A stretch of DNA of 56,878 nucleotides from Leucobacter sp. Ag1 (lineage in GTDB: Bacteria > Actinomycetota > Actinomycetes > Actinomycetales > Microbacteriaceae), in assembly GCF_000980875.1 (NCBI RefSeq), contig NZ_LAYO01000088.1:1-56878 (forward strand), given 5' to 3'. Both the position numbers and the translations under genes were made by a program. Below the pieces are notes generated by a model. That model made no database searches and was not told the DNA's origin. It saw only the letters and a program-made list of their open reading frames with translations. Below, in pieces: positions 10,288 through 18,731 of this stretch; the first letter of the stretch is position 1; every line of letters starts with the position of its first letter.

Positions 10288-11340
10288 ATGGACACGCTCA
10301 TCCAGCTGCTCCACTCAGCCAAGGAACTCTTCCCGGTCGAGGTCGCCCTCGCGCTCGGCACCGCCTTCTTCGCCCTGTCATGGATCCGCCCGCGCAGCAC
10401 GGTCCAGCTCCCCTCCCGGAAGCAGGCGGCGCTGCCCCTCTTCCTGTGGGGCATCGTCTCAGCGCTCCTGGTGCTCGGGATCGGAACGACGACCAGCTGG
10501 ATCGCCGCGAGCGACCCGATGCACGTCGACTGGGACGCGTGGTGGCAGCGCCCGCTCCCGCTCTTCGCTACCGCCGCCCTGCTGCTCGTCGTGGTGCTCC
10601 CCCTCCGCCTGGCCGGAGTGCCGGCGCCAGGCCACCGCGCGATCACCCCTCGCCGCCGCTGGTGGGAGTTCACGCCGAGGACCCTGCTCTGGATCACGGC
10701 GATCACGGGCACGCTCGGATTCCTCACCGCGGGGTGGCAGATCCTGATCGGAGTGTCGGTCCCGAGCGACGGGGACCGTTACGGCATCGGCTCCATCCCA
10801 ACCGATCTTCCGGCATTCGGCCGGTTCCAGGATGGCATGGGCTATTACTGGGGAGCCGGCTGGCCGAACCACCTGCTCACCCTGGTCGCCCTCCTGCTCT
10901 GCGCGATCGCGCTACCGCTCGCACTGGGCGCGGGGGCCAACCGTCCGGCTCCCGTCGATGCCCTCGCTGCTGAAGTTCGCGTATCGCGCGAGGCCGCGGC
11001 CAGGACCATGACGCTCTTCGCGCTGGGCGGGATCCTTCTGACGCTCGGTGCAGTCTGGGCCTTCGTCGGCTTCGTCGGCGAGATCATCGTCGGCGTCGAT
11101 GGTCTCGCGGCTTCCCCCGGAGAGCTCGTCACCATCGGCACGGGCTACCGGGATGTCGCACGACCGCTCCACTGGGCCGGCTACATCGTGCAGGGAATCG
11201 GTGCGGCGGTGCTCATGCGCCTCACCGTCGACCTCGCTCGATCCTTCGTCTCGGGGCGGCGAGCGGAAGCGAGGGCGGTTGCCAGCAGCCCCGTCGGCGT
11301 CCACAGAGGAACCGTCCGCGCGGAAGGCGAGCAGCGATGA
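10288..11340 (+). CDS. Polytopic membrane protein of unknown function
   Basis: Not recognised as a named family. The 350-residue protein has about seven hydrophobic segments, for example ALALGTAFFALSWI, FLWGIVSALLVLGIG, LLLVVVLPLRLAG, ITAITGTLGFLTAG, LLTLVALLLCAIALPLA, LFALGGILLTLGAVWAF and IVQGIGAAVLMRL. There is no signal peptide or enzymatic motif. The ATG has AAAGGA at 5 nt. It overlaps the GntR gene by ATGA (11337-11340), so the two are co-expressed. GntR proteins of the short YtrA type often sit with membrane transport genes, but no ABC ATPase is present here. Confidence 0.8.
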   Translation: MDTLIQLLHSAKELFPVEVALALGTAFFALSWIRPRSTVQLPSRKQAALPLFLWGIVSALLVLGIGTTTSWIAASDPMHVDWDAWWQRPLPLFATAALLLVVVLPLRLAGVPAPGHRAITPRRRWWEFTPRTLLWITAITGTLGFLTAGWQILIGVSVPSDGDRYGIGSIPTDLPAFGRFQDGMGYYWGAGWPNHLLTLVALLLCAIALPLALGAGANRPAPVDALAAEVRVSREAAARTMTLFALGGILLTLGAVWAFVGFVGEIIVGVDGLAASPGELVTIGTGYRDVARPLHWAGYIVQGIGAAVLMRLTVDLARSFVSGRRAEARAVASSPVGVHRGTVRAEGEQR

Positions 11341-11699
11341 CCGCGCCGGGAACCGCCGACGAGCTCGCCGAGCTGTTCCGGGGAGCGATCCGCTCGGGCC
11401 GGCTCGGCGACGGCGAGCGGCTGCCGACCGTGCGGCAGACCGCGCGCGATTTCGGCCTCGCGCAGGCCACCGCCGCGAAGGCCTACAAGCAGCTCGAGTC
11501 GGAGGGGCTGGTCATCACGCGCACCGCCGCGGGCACCCGCGTCGCTCCGGGCGCCTCACGGGCGCCGCAGCCCGTGGTCGAGGCGGCGCGGCGTCTCGCC
11601 GAGGCCGGCCAGAGCGCGGGAACCTCGCTCGACGACGCGGTCGCGGTGCTGCGCACGCTCTGGGCCGACCCCGAGGAACCCGGCGCCGGAAACGCTTGA
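11337..11699 (+). CDS. GntR-family (YtrA-like short) transcriptional regulator
   Basis: A 120-residue DNA-binding protein. The winged helix covers residues 5-70, with GDGERLPTVRQTARDFGLAQ and YKQLESEGLVITRTAAGTRV. Only about 45 residues follow, too few for a FadR/HutC ligand domain, which places it in the YtrA-like group. The start overlaps the stop of the membrane-protein gene. It probably controls its own operon through the AGCACAA palindrome at 10209-10238 (inference). Confidence 0.88.
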   Translation: MTAPGTADELAELFRGAIRSGRLGDGERLPTVRQTARDFGLAQATAAKAYKQLESEGLVITRTAAGTRVAPGASRAPQPVVEAARRLAEAGQSAGTSLDDAVAVLRTLWADPEEPGAGNA

Positions 11700-11724
11700 G
11701 CCGACGAGGAGGCGCGTCCGCGCC

Positions 11725-12471
11725 TCACTCCCCCGGCAGAGCCCGAGCGGCGAGTCGGTCCACCGCGCGACGCAGCGCGCGATCCGGATCCACACCCAGC
11801 GCGTTCGCGCGCACCACCAGATCGATCAGTGCATCACCGAGTTCCGCCTCGGCCTCGGCACCGTTCACGGCCTCCTCCGCGCGCACTCGACCATTCGGGT
11901 GCTCCGCCGCGGGATCCAGCGCACCGGCGCGCTTCAGCCGCTCCACGACCTTCGCCGCTCGGGCCAGCGTCGGCATCCCGGCAGGGATCCCCTCGAGCGC
12001 CCCGCGCGAGCCGCGCCGCTCCCCCGCGGCGTCCTCCTTGAGCCGCTCCCACTCGGCGTGCAGCTCCTCGACGCTCAGGTATCCGCGATCCCCGAAGACG
12101 TGCGGGTGCCGCGCGATGAGCTTCTCGTTCAGCCCGCTCGCGATCGCGTCCAGGTCGTACCCCTCGCCGTCCCGCTCCGCGAGCGCCGCATGGAACAGCA
12201 CCTGGTACAGCACGTCGCCGAGTTCTCCGCGGACCTCGTCGGCCGGCAGCTCGCGCTCGATCGCATCGACGACCTCGGCGCTCTCCTCGATGAGAAACGG
12301 GACGAGCGAGGCGTGCGTCTGCACTCCGTGCCAGGCGCACCCGCCGTCGGCGACGAGCCTGCGGACGGTCTCCCGCACCGCGGCCACCGGATCCGACGCA
12401 GGGACCGGCACCGTTGCCTCCGCCGCCTCGACCCCATCCGTGCCGAACACCTCAGCTCCGCTCTCGCTCAT
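11725..12471 (-). CDS. MazG-family nucleoside triphosphate pyrophosphohydrolase
   Basis: House-cleaning enzyme that hydrolyses NTPs or dNTPs to monophosphates and pyrophosphate. The 248-residue protein shows the MazG metal motif EESAEVVDAI (about residues 62-71) and ELGDVLYQVLFHA (about 83-95), followed by EKLIARHPHVFG and ELHAEWERLK. Canonical MazG begins its core with a tryptophan motif; here CAWHGVQTHASL matches. Only one complete MazG unit is visible, with an acidic N-terminal leader. TAGGGT lies 6 nt before the ATG (12478-12483), so the transcript is probably leaderless. Converges with the GntR gene. Confidence 0.9.
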   Translation of the reverse strand: MSESGAEVFGTDGVEAAEATVPVPASDPVAAVRETVRRLVADGGCAWHGVQTHASLVPFLIEESAEVVDAIERELPADEVRGELGDVLYQVLFHAALAERDGEGYDLDAIASGLNEKLIARHPHVFGDRGYLSVEELHAEWERLKEDAAGERRGSRGALEGIPAGMPTLARAAKVVERLKRAGALDPAAEHPNGRVRAEEAVNGAEAEAELGDALIDLVVRANALGVDPDRALRRAVDRLAARALPGE

Positions 12472-12737
12472 GCTCGAACCCTATCGCGGCGCACCGGAGC
12501 GCCACCGAGTCCCGAATTCTTCGCACTGATCAGGGCATGCCCACAAAAGATTGAATATTCAATTGATCATTTATGTGAAAACAAACATTTCATTGCGGTC
12601 ACAATTCCCTGACCCCAGCAGCGATATCCCACATCCGGGGATTTCACATGACTTAGGCTCGCAGAGGCCGGAAACGGTCCGGGCCGAGGCGATCTCGCGC
12701 TCATCCCCCCGCAGACATTCCAGACAGGAGTCACCTG
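12472..12737. other. AT-rich intergenic region with palindromes
   Basis: This stretch between mazG and the lipoprotein gene contains a locally AT-rich block (about 12541-12600) unlike the surroundings. A perfect 14-bp palindrome ATTGAATATTCAAT lies at 12550-12563, and TGAAA-N7-TTTCA at 12576-12592. A weak -10 (TAGGCT, 12654-12659) could serve the lipoprotein gene. No gene is visible. Confidence 0.5.
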
Positions 12738-13274
12738 ATGACGAAGGCCATCCTTCCCCGTATCGGCGGCATCGCCGCAGCGATCGCGCTCACCGTGAGC
12801 ATGGCGGCCTGCGCCGGCGGCCAGAGCGTTGCCGACGCCTGCAAGCTGGTGAAGACCACCGACAGCAAGATCTCGGAGTCGAACTCGGATATCGCGAACA
12901 GCATGTCGAAGCTCACCGAGGGCGAGAAGGTCGACTTCGCAGCCGCGCTCGATCCGGTGTCCAAGGCACTCAAGGACACCCAGTCGAAGATCACCAACGA
13001 CAAGGTCAAGCCGCAGTACGACAAGATGGTGGCCGGCTTCGAATCCGTGAAGAAGTCGCTCGCGGGCATCGACATGTCCGTCTTCGCCGGCCTGGCGGAC
13101 CTGAAGAACCTCGACATGTCGGACCCCGCCTCGATGCAGAAGATCGAGGAGCTCCGCAAGAAGAGCGAGGCCGCCCAGGCCGAGTTCTCGAAGGTCCAGA
13201 AGGATCTCGAGGCCTCGCAGAAGGACATGACCGGCGCCGTCTCCGAGATCAACAAGGTCTGCAACGCCGGCTGA
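12738..13274 (+). CDS. Small secreted lipoprotein of unknown function
   Basis: A 178-residue protein with a lipoprotein signal peptide: a charged start (MTKAILPR), hydrophobic core, and lipobox SMAAC with the cysteine at about residue 25. It would be lipid-anchored outside the membrane. The mature part is helical, Lys/Ser rich, with regular heptads (KLTEGEKVDF, KKSEAAQAEFSKVQKDLEA), and has two further cysteines, near the start and four residues from the end, which could form a disulfide. AGGAG lies 7 nt before the ATG. No known domain recognised. Confidence 0.85.
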   Translation: MTKAILPRIGGIAAAIALTVSMAACAGGQSVADACKLVKTTDSKISESNSDIANSMSKLTEGEKVDFAAALDPVSKALKDTQSKITNDKVKPQYDKMVAGFESVKKSLAGIDMSVFAGLADLKNLDMSDPASMQKIEELRKKSEAAQAEFSKVQKDLEASQKDMTGAVSEINKVCNAG

Positions 13275-13316
13275 TCCGGCCGCCGAGCGAGGCCCCGGCC
13301 TCGCCGCACCCGCAAC

Positions 13317-13349
13317 GGGCGCCGCACGGGATTCCTCCCGGCGGCGCCC
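13317..13349. terminator. Bidirectional hairpin between lipoprotein gene and mfd
   Basis: Stem GGGCGCCGC/GCGGCGCCC extended by CGGG/CCCG across one bulged A, loop ATTCCT. It lies between convergent genes and can serve both; a weak T-rich run is absent. Confidence 0.5.
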
Positions 13350-13423
13350 GTTCCGCGTTTCCGGCGAACGTAGTCGGATTTCGACGCGCGAGCTCGCTCA
13401 GCCGACGGATCGAACGAACCCGC

Positions 13424-16400
13424 TCAGCCGGCGGCCGGCGGATCCGCTTCGAGCAGCGTGCCGAGCACGCGGCCCGTCCAGGCGACGATGTCACCCTCGT
13501 CGCCCATGCGCTTCTGCCCCACACCCGCGAGCGGGCTGCGCGAGGAGGCGGTCCCGCCGGGCAGCGGGATCTGCAGCGTCTTGGTCGACTCGGTGTAGCG
13601 CGACCCCGGGTACATGCGGTTCATGCGCATGCGGCGCGAGTCGAGGAGCTCGACCGGCTCGATCCGCAGGTTCGGACCGGCCGCGACAACCTTCGCGAGG
13701 CCCAGCTTCGCGGCCCGGCGACGCAGCGCGGACACGGAGGCGAGACGCTGTACTTCCTCGGGCGGGGCGCCGTAGCGGTCGGTCAGCTCTTCCAGCACGA
13801 GCGCCACGTGGTCCTCGGGGGCCTGCGGGTGGGCCGACGCCGCGAACTTCTGGTAGGCCTCGAGGCGCAGGCGCTCGCTCTCGACGTACTCCTCGGGGAT
13901 GTGCGCGTCGACCGGCAGCTCGAGCACCAGCTCGCTCGGCCCCGTCGTCTCCTCGCCCTTGAACGTGTTCACGGCCTCGCCGATCATGCGCAGGTAGAGG
14001 TCGAAGCCGACCCCCGCGATGTGGCCCGACTGCTCGCCGCCGAGCAGGTTGCCCGCGCCGCGCAGCTCGAGATCCTTCAGGGCGACCTGCATGCCCGAAC
14101 CGAGCTCGTTGTTCGTCGCGAGCGTGTCGAGGCGCTCATGGGCGTGCTCGGTCAGCGGCTTGTCGGGATCGTAGAGGAAGTAGGCGTAGGCGCGCTCGCG
14201 GCTGCGCCCCACACGACCGCGCAGCTGGTGCAGCTGGCTCAGACCGTACTTGTCGGCCGCGTCGATGATGATCGTGTTCGCGTTCGCGATGTCGAGGCCG
14301 GTCTCGATGATGGTGGTCGAGACGAGCACGTCGAACTTGCGCTCCCAGAAGTCCTGCACGACCTGCTCGAGCTGGTGCTCGCTCAGCTTGCCGTGCGCGA
14401 CCGCGACCCGCGCCTCGGGCACGAGCTCGGAGATCTGCGCCGCGACGCGGGTGATCGACTGCACCCGGTTGTGCACGAAGAACACCTGCCCCTCGCGCAG
14501 CAGCTCGCGTCGGATCGCCGCGGTGATCTGCTTGTCGCTGCGGGGGCCGACGAAGGTGAGGATCGGGTGCCGGTCCTCGGGCGCCGTCGCGAGGGTCGAC
14601 ATCTCGCGGATGCCGGTGACCGCCATCTCGAGCGTGCGCGGGATCGGGGTCGCGCTCATCGCGAGGATGTCGACGTTGGTCTTGAGCTTCTTCAGCGCGT
14701 CCTTGTGCTCGACGCCGAATCGCTGCTCCTCGTCGATGATGAGCAGGCCGATGTCCTTGTAGGCCACGCCCTCGGCGAGCAGCCGGTGCGTGCCAATCAC
14801 GACGTCGACCGTGCCCGCGGCGAGACCCTCGATGGTGTCCTTCGATTCCTTCTCGCTCTGGAACCGGCTGAGCGGGCGGATCCGCACCGGGAAGCCGGCG
14901 AAGCGGTTCTGGAACGTCTCGAGGTGCTGGCTGACGAGCAGCGTCGTCGGCACGAGCATGGCGACCTGCTTGCCGTCCTGCACCGCCTTGAACGCGGCGC
15001 GCACCGCGACCTCGGTCTTGCCGAAGCCCACATCGCCCGCGACCAGGCGATCCATCGGGATCTCGCGCTCCATGTCGCGCTTGACCTCGTCGATCGTGGT
15101 GAGCTGGTCGAGGGTCTCCGCGTAGGGGAACGCCTCTTCGAGCTCGTGCTGCCACGGGGTGTCGGGCGAGAAGGCGTGCCCCTTCGACGCCACGCGTGCC
15201 GAGTAGAGCTTCACGAGCTCCACCGCGATGTCGCGCACCGCCTTGCGGGCCTTCTTCTTCGCGTTGGCCCAGTCGCTGCCGCCCATCTTGGACAGCGGGG
15301 GCGCTTCGCCTCCGACGTAGCGCGACAGCTGGTCGAGCTGGTCGGTGGGCACGTAGAGCTTGTCCTTCGGCATGCCGCGCTTGGTCGAGGCGTACTCGAG
15401 CACGAGGTACTCGCGCAGCGCCTTCACCGCGTCGCGGCCGATGCCGGTCGGCACCATGCGCTGCGTCAGCTCGACGAACCGGCCGATGCCGTGCGTCTCG
15501 TGCACCACGTAGTCGCCGGCCACCAGCTTCAGCGGGTCGACGACGTTCTTGCCGCGCCGCTTCGCGAGCTTCTGCCCGCTCGCCGCCTGGCTCGACACGG
15601 CCCGACCGAAGAACTCGGCCTCGGTCGCGAGCAGCAGCTTCGCCTCGGCGCTCTCGAACCCGGTCCAGGCGGTGCCCGGCACGAGGTGGATCACTCCCGG
15701 TTCGGGACGCTCGGGCAGCTCGTCGAGCATGCGGGCGGCCGCTCCGGCCTCCGAGAGCATGTCGCGCGCGCGTTCGACCAGGCCGACACCCTGCGCGGTC
15801 ACGACGACGGTCCAGCCGTCCCGCAGGCGCTCCGCGAACAGGCGGATCGCCGCGCCGGTGGGATCGGCGGACCCCGCGGCACGCGGGAACGGGGCTCCGT
15901 GCACGGCGATGACGGACGGATCGGCGCCATCGACGGAGCCGGCCTCGGCCGCCCCGCCGTCGAGCACGCCCGCGCCCGGATCCTCGGGCCCCTGCACGAA
16001 ACTCGAGACCGTCCACCAGGGGCGTCGCCCGGCCGCGGCCCGCAGCTCGGCGACCGACAGCATCCCGCTGTCCTCGACCGGGACCGGGGCGTCGGCGCCC
16101 GCGGTCGCCGCCGACCAGGCCGCCTCGAGGAACTCCCGGTTGGTGTCGGCGAGGCTGACCGCACGTCCGGCGACCCGCTCGGGCGACGCGACCAGCACGG
16201 ATCCGCCCTCGGGCAGCAGCGCGGTCAGCGGACGCAGCCCGTCGACCAGCTGCGGCAGCAGGCTCTCCATGCCCTCGACCGCGATCCCCTGGCTCATCTT
16301 CTCGAGCAGCGAGCCGAGCGCCGGGAACTTCGGCAGCAGTTCGGCGGCGCGCTCGCGCACCGCGTCGGTGAGCAGCAGCTCGCGCGCGTGCCAGAGCTCG

Positions 16401-17098
16401 ATCCCGGGCAGCGGGTCGCCCGCGCTGCGCTGATCGGACACGGCGAAGCGGCGGATCTGATCCACCTCGTCGCCGAAGAAGTCGACGCGCACCGCCTGCT
16501 CGGCGGTGGGCGGGAAGACGTCAAGGATCCCGCCGCGCACGGCGAACTCGCCGCGCCGGGTCACCATGTCGACCCGGGTGTAGGCGCGGGCGACGAGCTC
16601 GCGGGCGATGGCTTCGAGCCCGCGGGCACCGGCGACCTCGGGCTCGGCACCGGCGCGCAGCACGATGGGCTCGGCGAAGGCCGCGTGCGGCGAGACCGGC
16701 TGCAGCGCGGCGCGGATCGACGCGACCAGGATCAGGGGACGCGAATCGTCGTGCTCGCGCAGCAGGCGCAGCGCGAGCGCCCGGCGCCCCACCGTCTCGA
16801 CGCTGGGGCTCAGACGCTCGTGCGGCAGGGTCTCCCAGGCCGGGAACTCCGCGGTGACCGCATCGGGGACGATCGACTGCAGCGCGGTGCGCAGGGCGTC
16901 CGCCTCGCGGCTCGTCGCCGCGATGACGAGCAGCGCGCCGCGGTCGCCCGCGACCCGGCGCCGGCGCAGCAGTCCGGCGATCAGCGGGGCGCGCAGCCCC
17001 TCGACCACCGAGAACTCGGCGTCGCCGCTCGCCGCGTCGAGCGCCGACGCGAACGACGGCGCGTGCTCGAGCAGCCGATCGATCCCGTGCAGGGTCAC
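13424..17098 (-). CDS. mfd: Transcription-repair coupling factor
   Basis: ATP-dependent translocase that displaces RNA polymerase stalled at lesions and recruits UvrA. At 1224 residues it is full length. Domains in order: UvrB-like N-terminal region (GGILDVFPPTAEQAVRVDFF), the CarD-like RNA-polymerase interaction domain (LVAGDYVVHETHGIGRFVEL), RecG-like motor with Walker A VAGDVGFGKTEVAVRAAF and DEEQ box LLIIDEEQRFGVEHK, motif SATPIPRTLEMAV, helicase C-terminal part HQLRGRVGRSRERAYAYF, and the TRCF C-terminal domain. The GTG start at 17096-17098 overlaps the pth stop as GTGA, implying coupling. The longer open frame upstream belongs to antisense of pth. Confidence 0.96.
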   Translation of the reverse strand: MTLHGIDRLLEHAPSFASALDAASGDAEFSVVEGLRAPLIAGLLRRRRVAGDRGALLVIAATSREADALRTALQSIVPDAVTAEFPAWETLPHERLSPSVETVGRRALALRLLREHDDSRPLILVASIRAALQPVSPHAAFAEPIVLRAGAEPEVAGARGLEAIARELVARAYTRVDMVTRRGEFAVRGGILDVFPPTAEQAVRVDFFGDEVDQIRRFAVSDQRSAGDPLPGIELWHARELLLTDAVRERAAELLPKFPALGSLLEKMSQGIAVEGMESLLPQLVDGLRPLTALLPEGGSVLVASPERVAGRAVSLADTNREFLEAAWSAATAGADAPVPVEDSGMLSVAELRAAAGRRPWWTVSSFVQGPEDPGAGVLDGGAAEAGSVDGADPSVIAVHGAPFPRAAGSADPTGAAIRLFAERLRDGWTVVVTAQGVGLVERARDMLSEAGAAARMLDELPERPEPGVIHLVPGTAWTGFESAEAKLLLATEAEFFGRAVSSQAASGQKLAKRRGKNVVDPLKLVAGDYVVHETHGIGRFVELTQRMVPTGIGRDAVKALREYLVLEYASTKRGMPKDKLYVPTDQLDQLSRYVGGEAPPLSKMGGSDWANAKKKARKAVRDIAVELVKLYSARVASKGHAFSPDTPWQHELEEAFPYAETLDQLTTIDEVKRDMEREIPMDRLVAGDVGFGKTEVAVRAAFKAVQDGKQVAMLVPTTLLVSQHLETFQNRFAGFPVRIRPLSRFQSEKESKDTIEGLAAGTVDVVIGTHRLLAEGVAYKDIGLLIIDEEQRFGVEHKDALKKLKTNVDILAMSATPIPRTLEMAVTGIREMSTLATAPEDRHPILTFVGPRSDKQITAAIRRELLREGQVFFVHNRVQSITRVAAQISELVPEARVAVAHGKLSEHQLEQVVQDFWERKFDVLVSTTIIETGLDIANANTIIIDAADKYGLSQLHQLRGRVGRSRERAYAYFLYDPDKPLTEHAHERLDTLATNNELGSGMQVALKDLELRGAGNLLGGEQSGHIAGVGFDLYLRMIGEAVNTFKGEETTGPSELVLELPVDAHIPEEYVESERLRLEAYQKFAASAHPQAPEDHVALVLEELTDRYGAPPEEVQRLASVSALRRRAAKLGLAKVVAAGPNLRIEPVELLDSRRMRMNRMYPGSRYTESTKTLQIPLPGGTASSRSPLAGVGQKRMGDEGDIVAWTGRVLGTLLEADPPAAG

Positions 17099-17685
17099 TT
17101 CGCATCCCTCCCGTGGAAGCGCTGCTGGGCGGCGAGCAGCCCCTCGTCGGCGAGCTGTTCGGCCGCGTCGGCGGCGTCCTCCAGCAGCACGGCGAGCGCG
17201 TCGCGCTCGGTCGAGGCGAACGGCTTCAGCACGTAGTCGGCGGGATCCTGGCGCCCGGGCGGTCGCCCGACGCCGATGCGCACGCGCAGGAACTCCGGCG
17301 TACCGAGCGCCTTCGCGATGTCGCGCAGACCGTTGTGGCCGCCGTGGCCGCCGCCCTGCTTGAGCTTGATGGTGTCGAACGGGATGTCGAGCTCGTCGTG
17401 GAGCACGATGACGTGATCCGGCTCGATCCCGAAGTAGGAGACGAGCGACGAGACGGGGCCGCCCGAGGTGTTCATGTAACTGTTCGGCTTCGCGAGGATC
17501 AGCTTCGGCCCGCCCGGTCGCAGCCAGCCCTCGGCGACGCGCGCGTTGCTGCGGTGCGACCCGAAGCCCGCACCGATGCGGGCGGCGAGCACGTCGAGCG
17601 CCATCTGGCCCACGTTGTGGCGCGTCGCCTCGTACTGGGCTCCGGGGTTGCCGAGGCCGACGACCAGCCAGTTGTCCTGCGCCAC
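17095..17685 (-). CDS. pth: Peptidyl-tRNA hydrolase
   Basis: Releases tRNA from peptidyl-tRNA dropped by ribosomes. The 196-residue protein carries the family signatures VVGLGNPGAQYEATRHNVG (with the catalytic His), PNSYMNTSGGPV and HDELDIPFDTIKLKQGGG followed by GHNGLRD. The start is GTG (17683-17685) with AAGGAG at 8 nt. It lies between rplY and mfd, a common actinobacterial order, and its stop overlaps the mfd start. Confidence 0.96.
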   Translation of the reverse strand: MAQDNWLVVGLGNPGAQYEATRHNVGQMALDVLAARIGAGFGSHRSNARVAEGWLRPGGPKLILAKPNSYMNTSGGPVSSLVSYFGIEPDHVIVLHDELDIPFDTIKLKQGGGHGGHNGLRDIAKALGTPEFLRVRIGVGRPPGRQDPADYVLKPFASTERDALAVLLEDAADAAEQLADEGLLAAQQRFHGRDAK

Positions 17686-17745
17686 CGCTGCTGCTCCTTA
17701 GGTGTTCTGGGTGTGTCCCGTGCCCCGCCGGTCGCGGAGAACGGC

Positions 17746-17796
17746 GCGAGCCCGCCGGAGCCGCCGCGCGTACGCGGGCGGCCCGAGCGGGCTCGC
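17746..17796 (-). terminator. Hairpin downstream of rplY
   Basis: Stem GCGAGCCCG/CGGGCTCGC enclosing further GC-rich pairing (GCCGCC/GGCGGC). It lies about 25 nt after the rplY stop and may attenuate read-through into pth. No U-tract. Confidence 0.4.
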
Positions 17797-17819
17797 AGTG
17801 CTCTGGAGAGAGACCGAGA

Positions 17820-18401
17820 TTACTCGGCGGCCTCGTCTGCGCCCTCGTCGTCGCCCTTGGGGCCACGCGGTGCGACGATGTGCACGACGAGCTGCTCGGC
17901 AGCGTCGAGCAGGCTGGCGCCCTTGGGGAGCTCGACCGCACCGGCGAGGATCTGGGTGCCGGCCTCGAGACCCTCGACCGAGACCTCGACGTTCTCGGGG
18001 ATGGAGGTCGCGGGAACGCTCAGGCGGAGCGTGTTGAGCTCCTGCAGGGCGTTGGTGCCCGAGAAGGACTCGCCGACGACGTGCACGGGGACCTCGACCT
18101 CGACGGTCTCGCCCTTCTTCACGATGACCAGGTCGACGTGCTCGATGATCTGGCGCACCGGATCCTTCTGCACGTCCTTGACGAGCACGAGGGTCTTCTT
18201 GCCCTCGAGCTCGAGGCTGATGAGCGCGTTGGCCTGGCGGATGATCAGGCTCAGCGGGTGGGTCTCGACCGAGACGTGCACCGGCTCGGTGCCGTGGCCG
18301 TAGATCACGGCGGGGGTCTGGCCGGCAGCGCGCAGCTTGCGGGCCGCACCCTTGCCGAAGTTGTCGCGGGGGGTGCCGACGAGGGCGTTCGCCTCGGTCA
18401 T
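17820..18401 (-). CDS. rplY: 50S ribosomal protein L25/general stress protein Ctc
   Basis: Binds 5S rRNA in the large subunit. The 193-residue protein is the long Ctc/TL5 form: an N-terminal L25 domain (GKGAARKLRAAGQTPAVIYG) and a C-terminal TL5 beta domain (HVVGESFSGTNALQELNTL), ending in an acidic tail GDDEGADEAAE. The ATG has AAAGGAG at 7 nt. TAAACT at 18558-18563 on the minus strand could be its -10, giving a leader of about 150 nt that could hold a regulatory structure. Confidence 0.95.
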   Translation of the reverse strand: MTEANALVGTPRDNFGKGAARKLRAAGQTPAVIYGHGTEPVHVSVETHPLSLIIRQANALISLELEGKKTLVLVKDVQKDPVRQIIEHVDLVIVKKGETVEVEVPVHVVGESFSGTNALQELNTLRLSVPATSIPENVEVSVEGLEAGTQILAGAVELPKGASLLDAAEQLVVHIVAPRGPKGDDEGADEAAE

Positions 18402-18731
18402 CGTGGTTCTCCTTTGCGGGCTCGCGCCCGTTCGAGGCGGGCTGGGCCGCCGGAATGGTCATGTCTCGCCGAATGGCGCGTCAGAAAGGCCCGCAAGGCA
18501 GTCCGTCCCGCGTCGATCACGGATGCTCGCGCATCCCTCGCCGAAGTACAGCTCCACAGTTTACACGGAATTCGCACGCGGCGCGGGGCATCGCGCGGGG
18601 CGCCTTGTAGTCTGGAGTCCGCCCACGGACCATCGGCGCAGCCGGTTCCGCGCTCCCGAGCGCGGACCGATCGGGCGGTAGAGCGACGAACGCGGCGCGT
18701 CGGGTACGCGCGCGGAATGGAGATCCAGAAG
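18402..18731. other. Intergenic region between rplY and gnd
   Basis: A 330-nt gap between divergent genes. Candidate -10 elements are TAAACT on the minus strand (18558-18563, for rplY) and TAGTCT on the plus strand (18608-18613, for gnd). Neither has a strong -35. No gene is seen; open frames here lack ribosome sites and family-like content. Confidence 0.45.

Noticed and set aside
12576..12592. TGAAA-N7-TTTCA as a Zur box
   Set aside because: The spacing is 2 nt longer than the actinobacterial Zur consensus and the adjacent lipoprotein has no zinc-related feature.
12551..17236. A 1561-codon open frame on the plus strand across mfd and pth
   Set aside because: It is antisense to mfd and pth, has a composition expected from GC-rich third positions, and shows no domain. 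The minus strand carries the full conserved protein.
18705..18719. Leaderless start of gnd at ATG 18717 with TACGCG 6 nt before
   Set aside because: TACGCG is a poor -10 (last base not T), and GGAG before ATG 18732 gives a better start.
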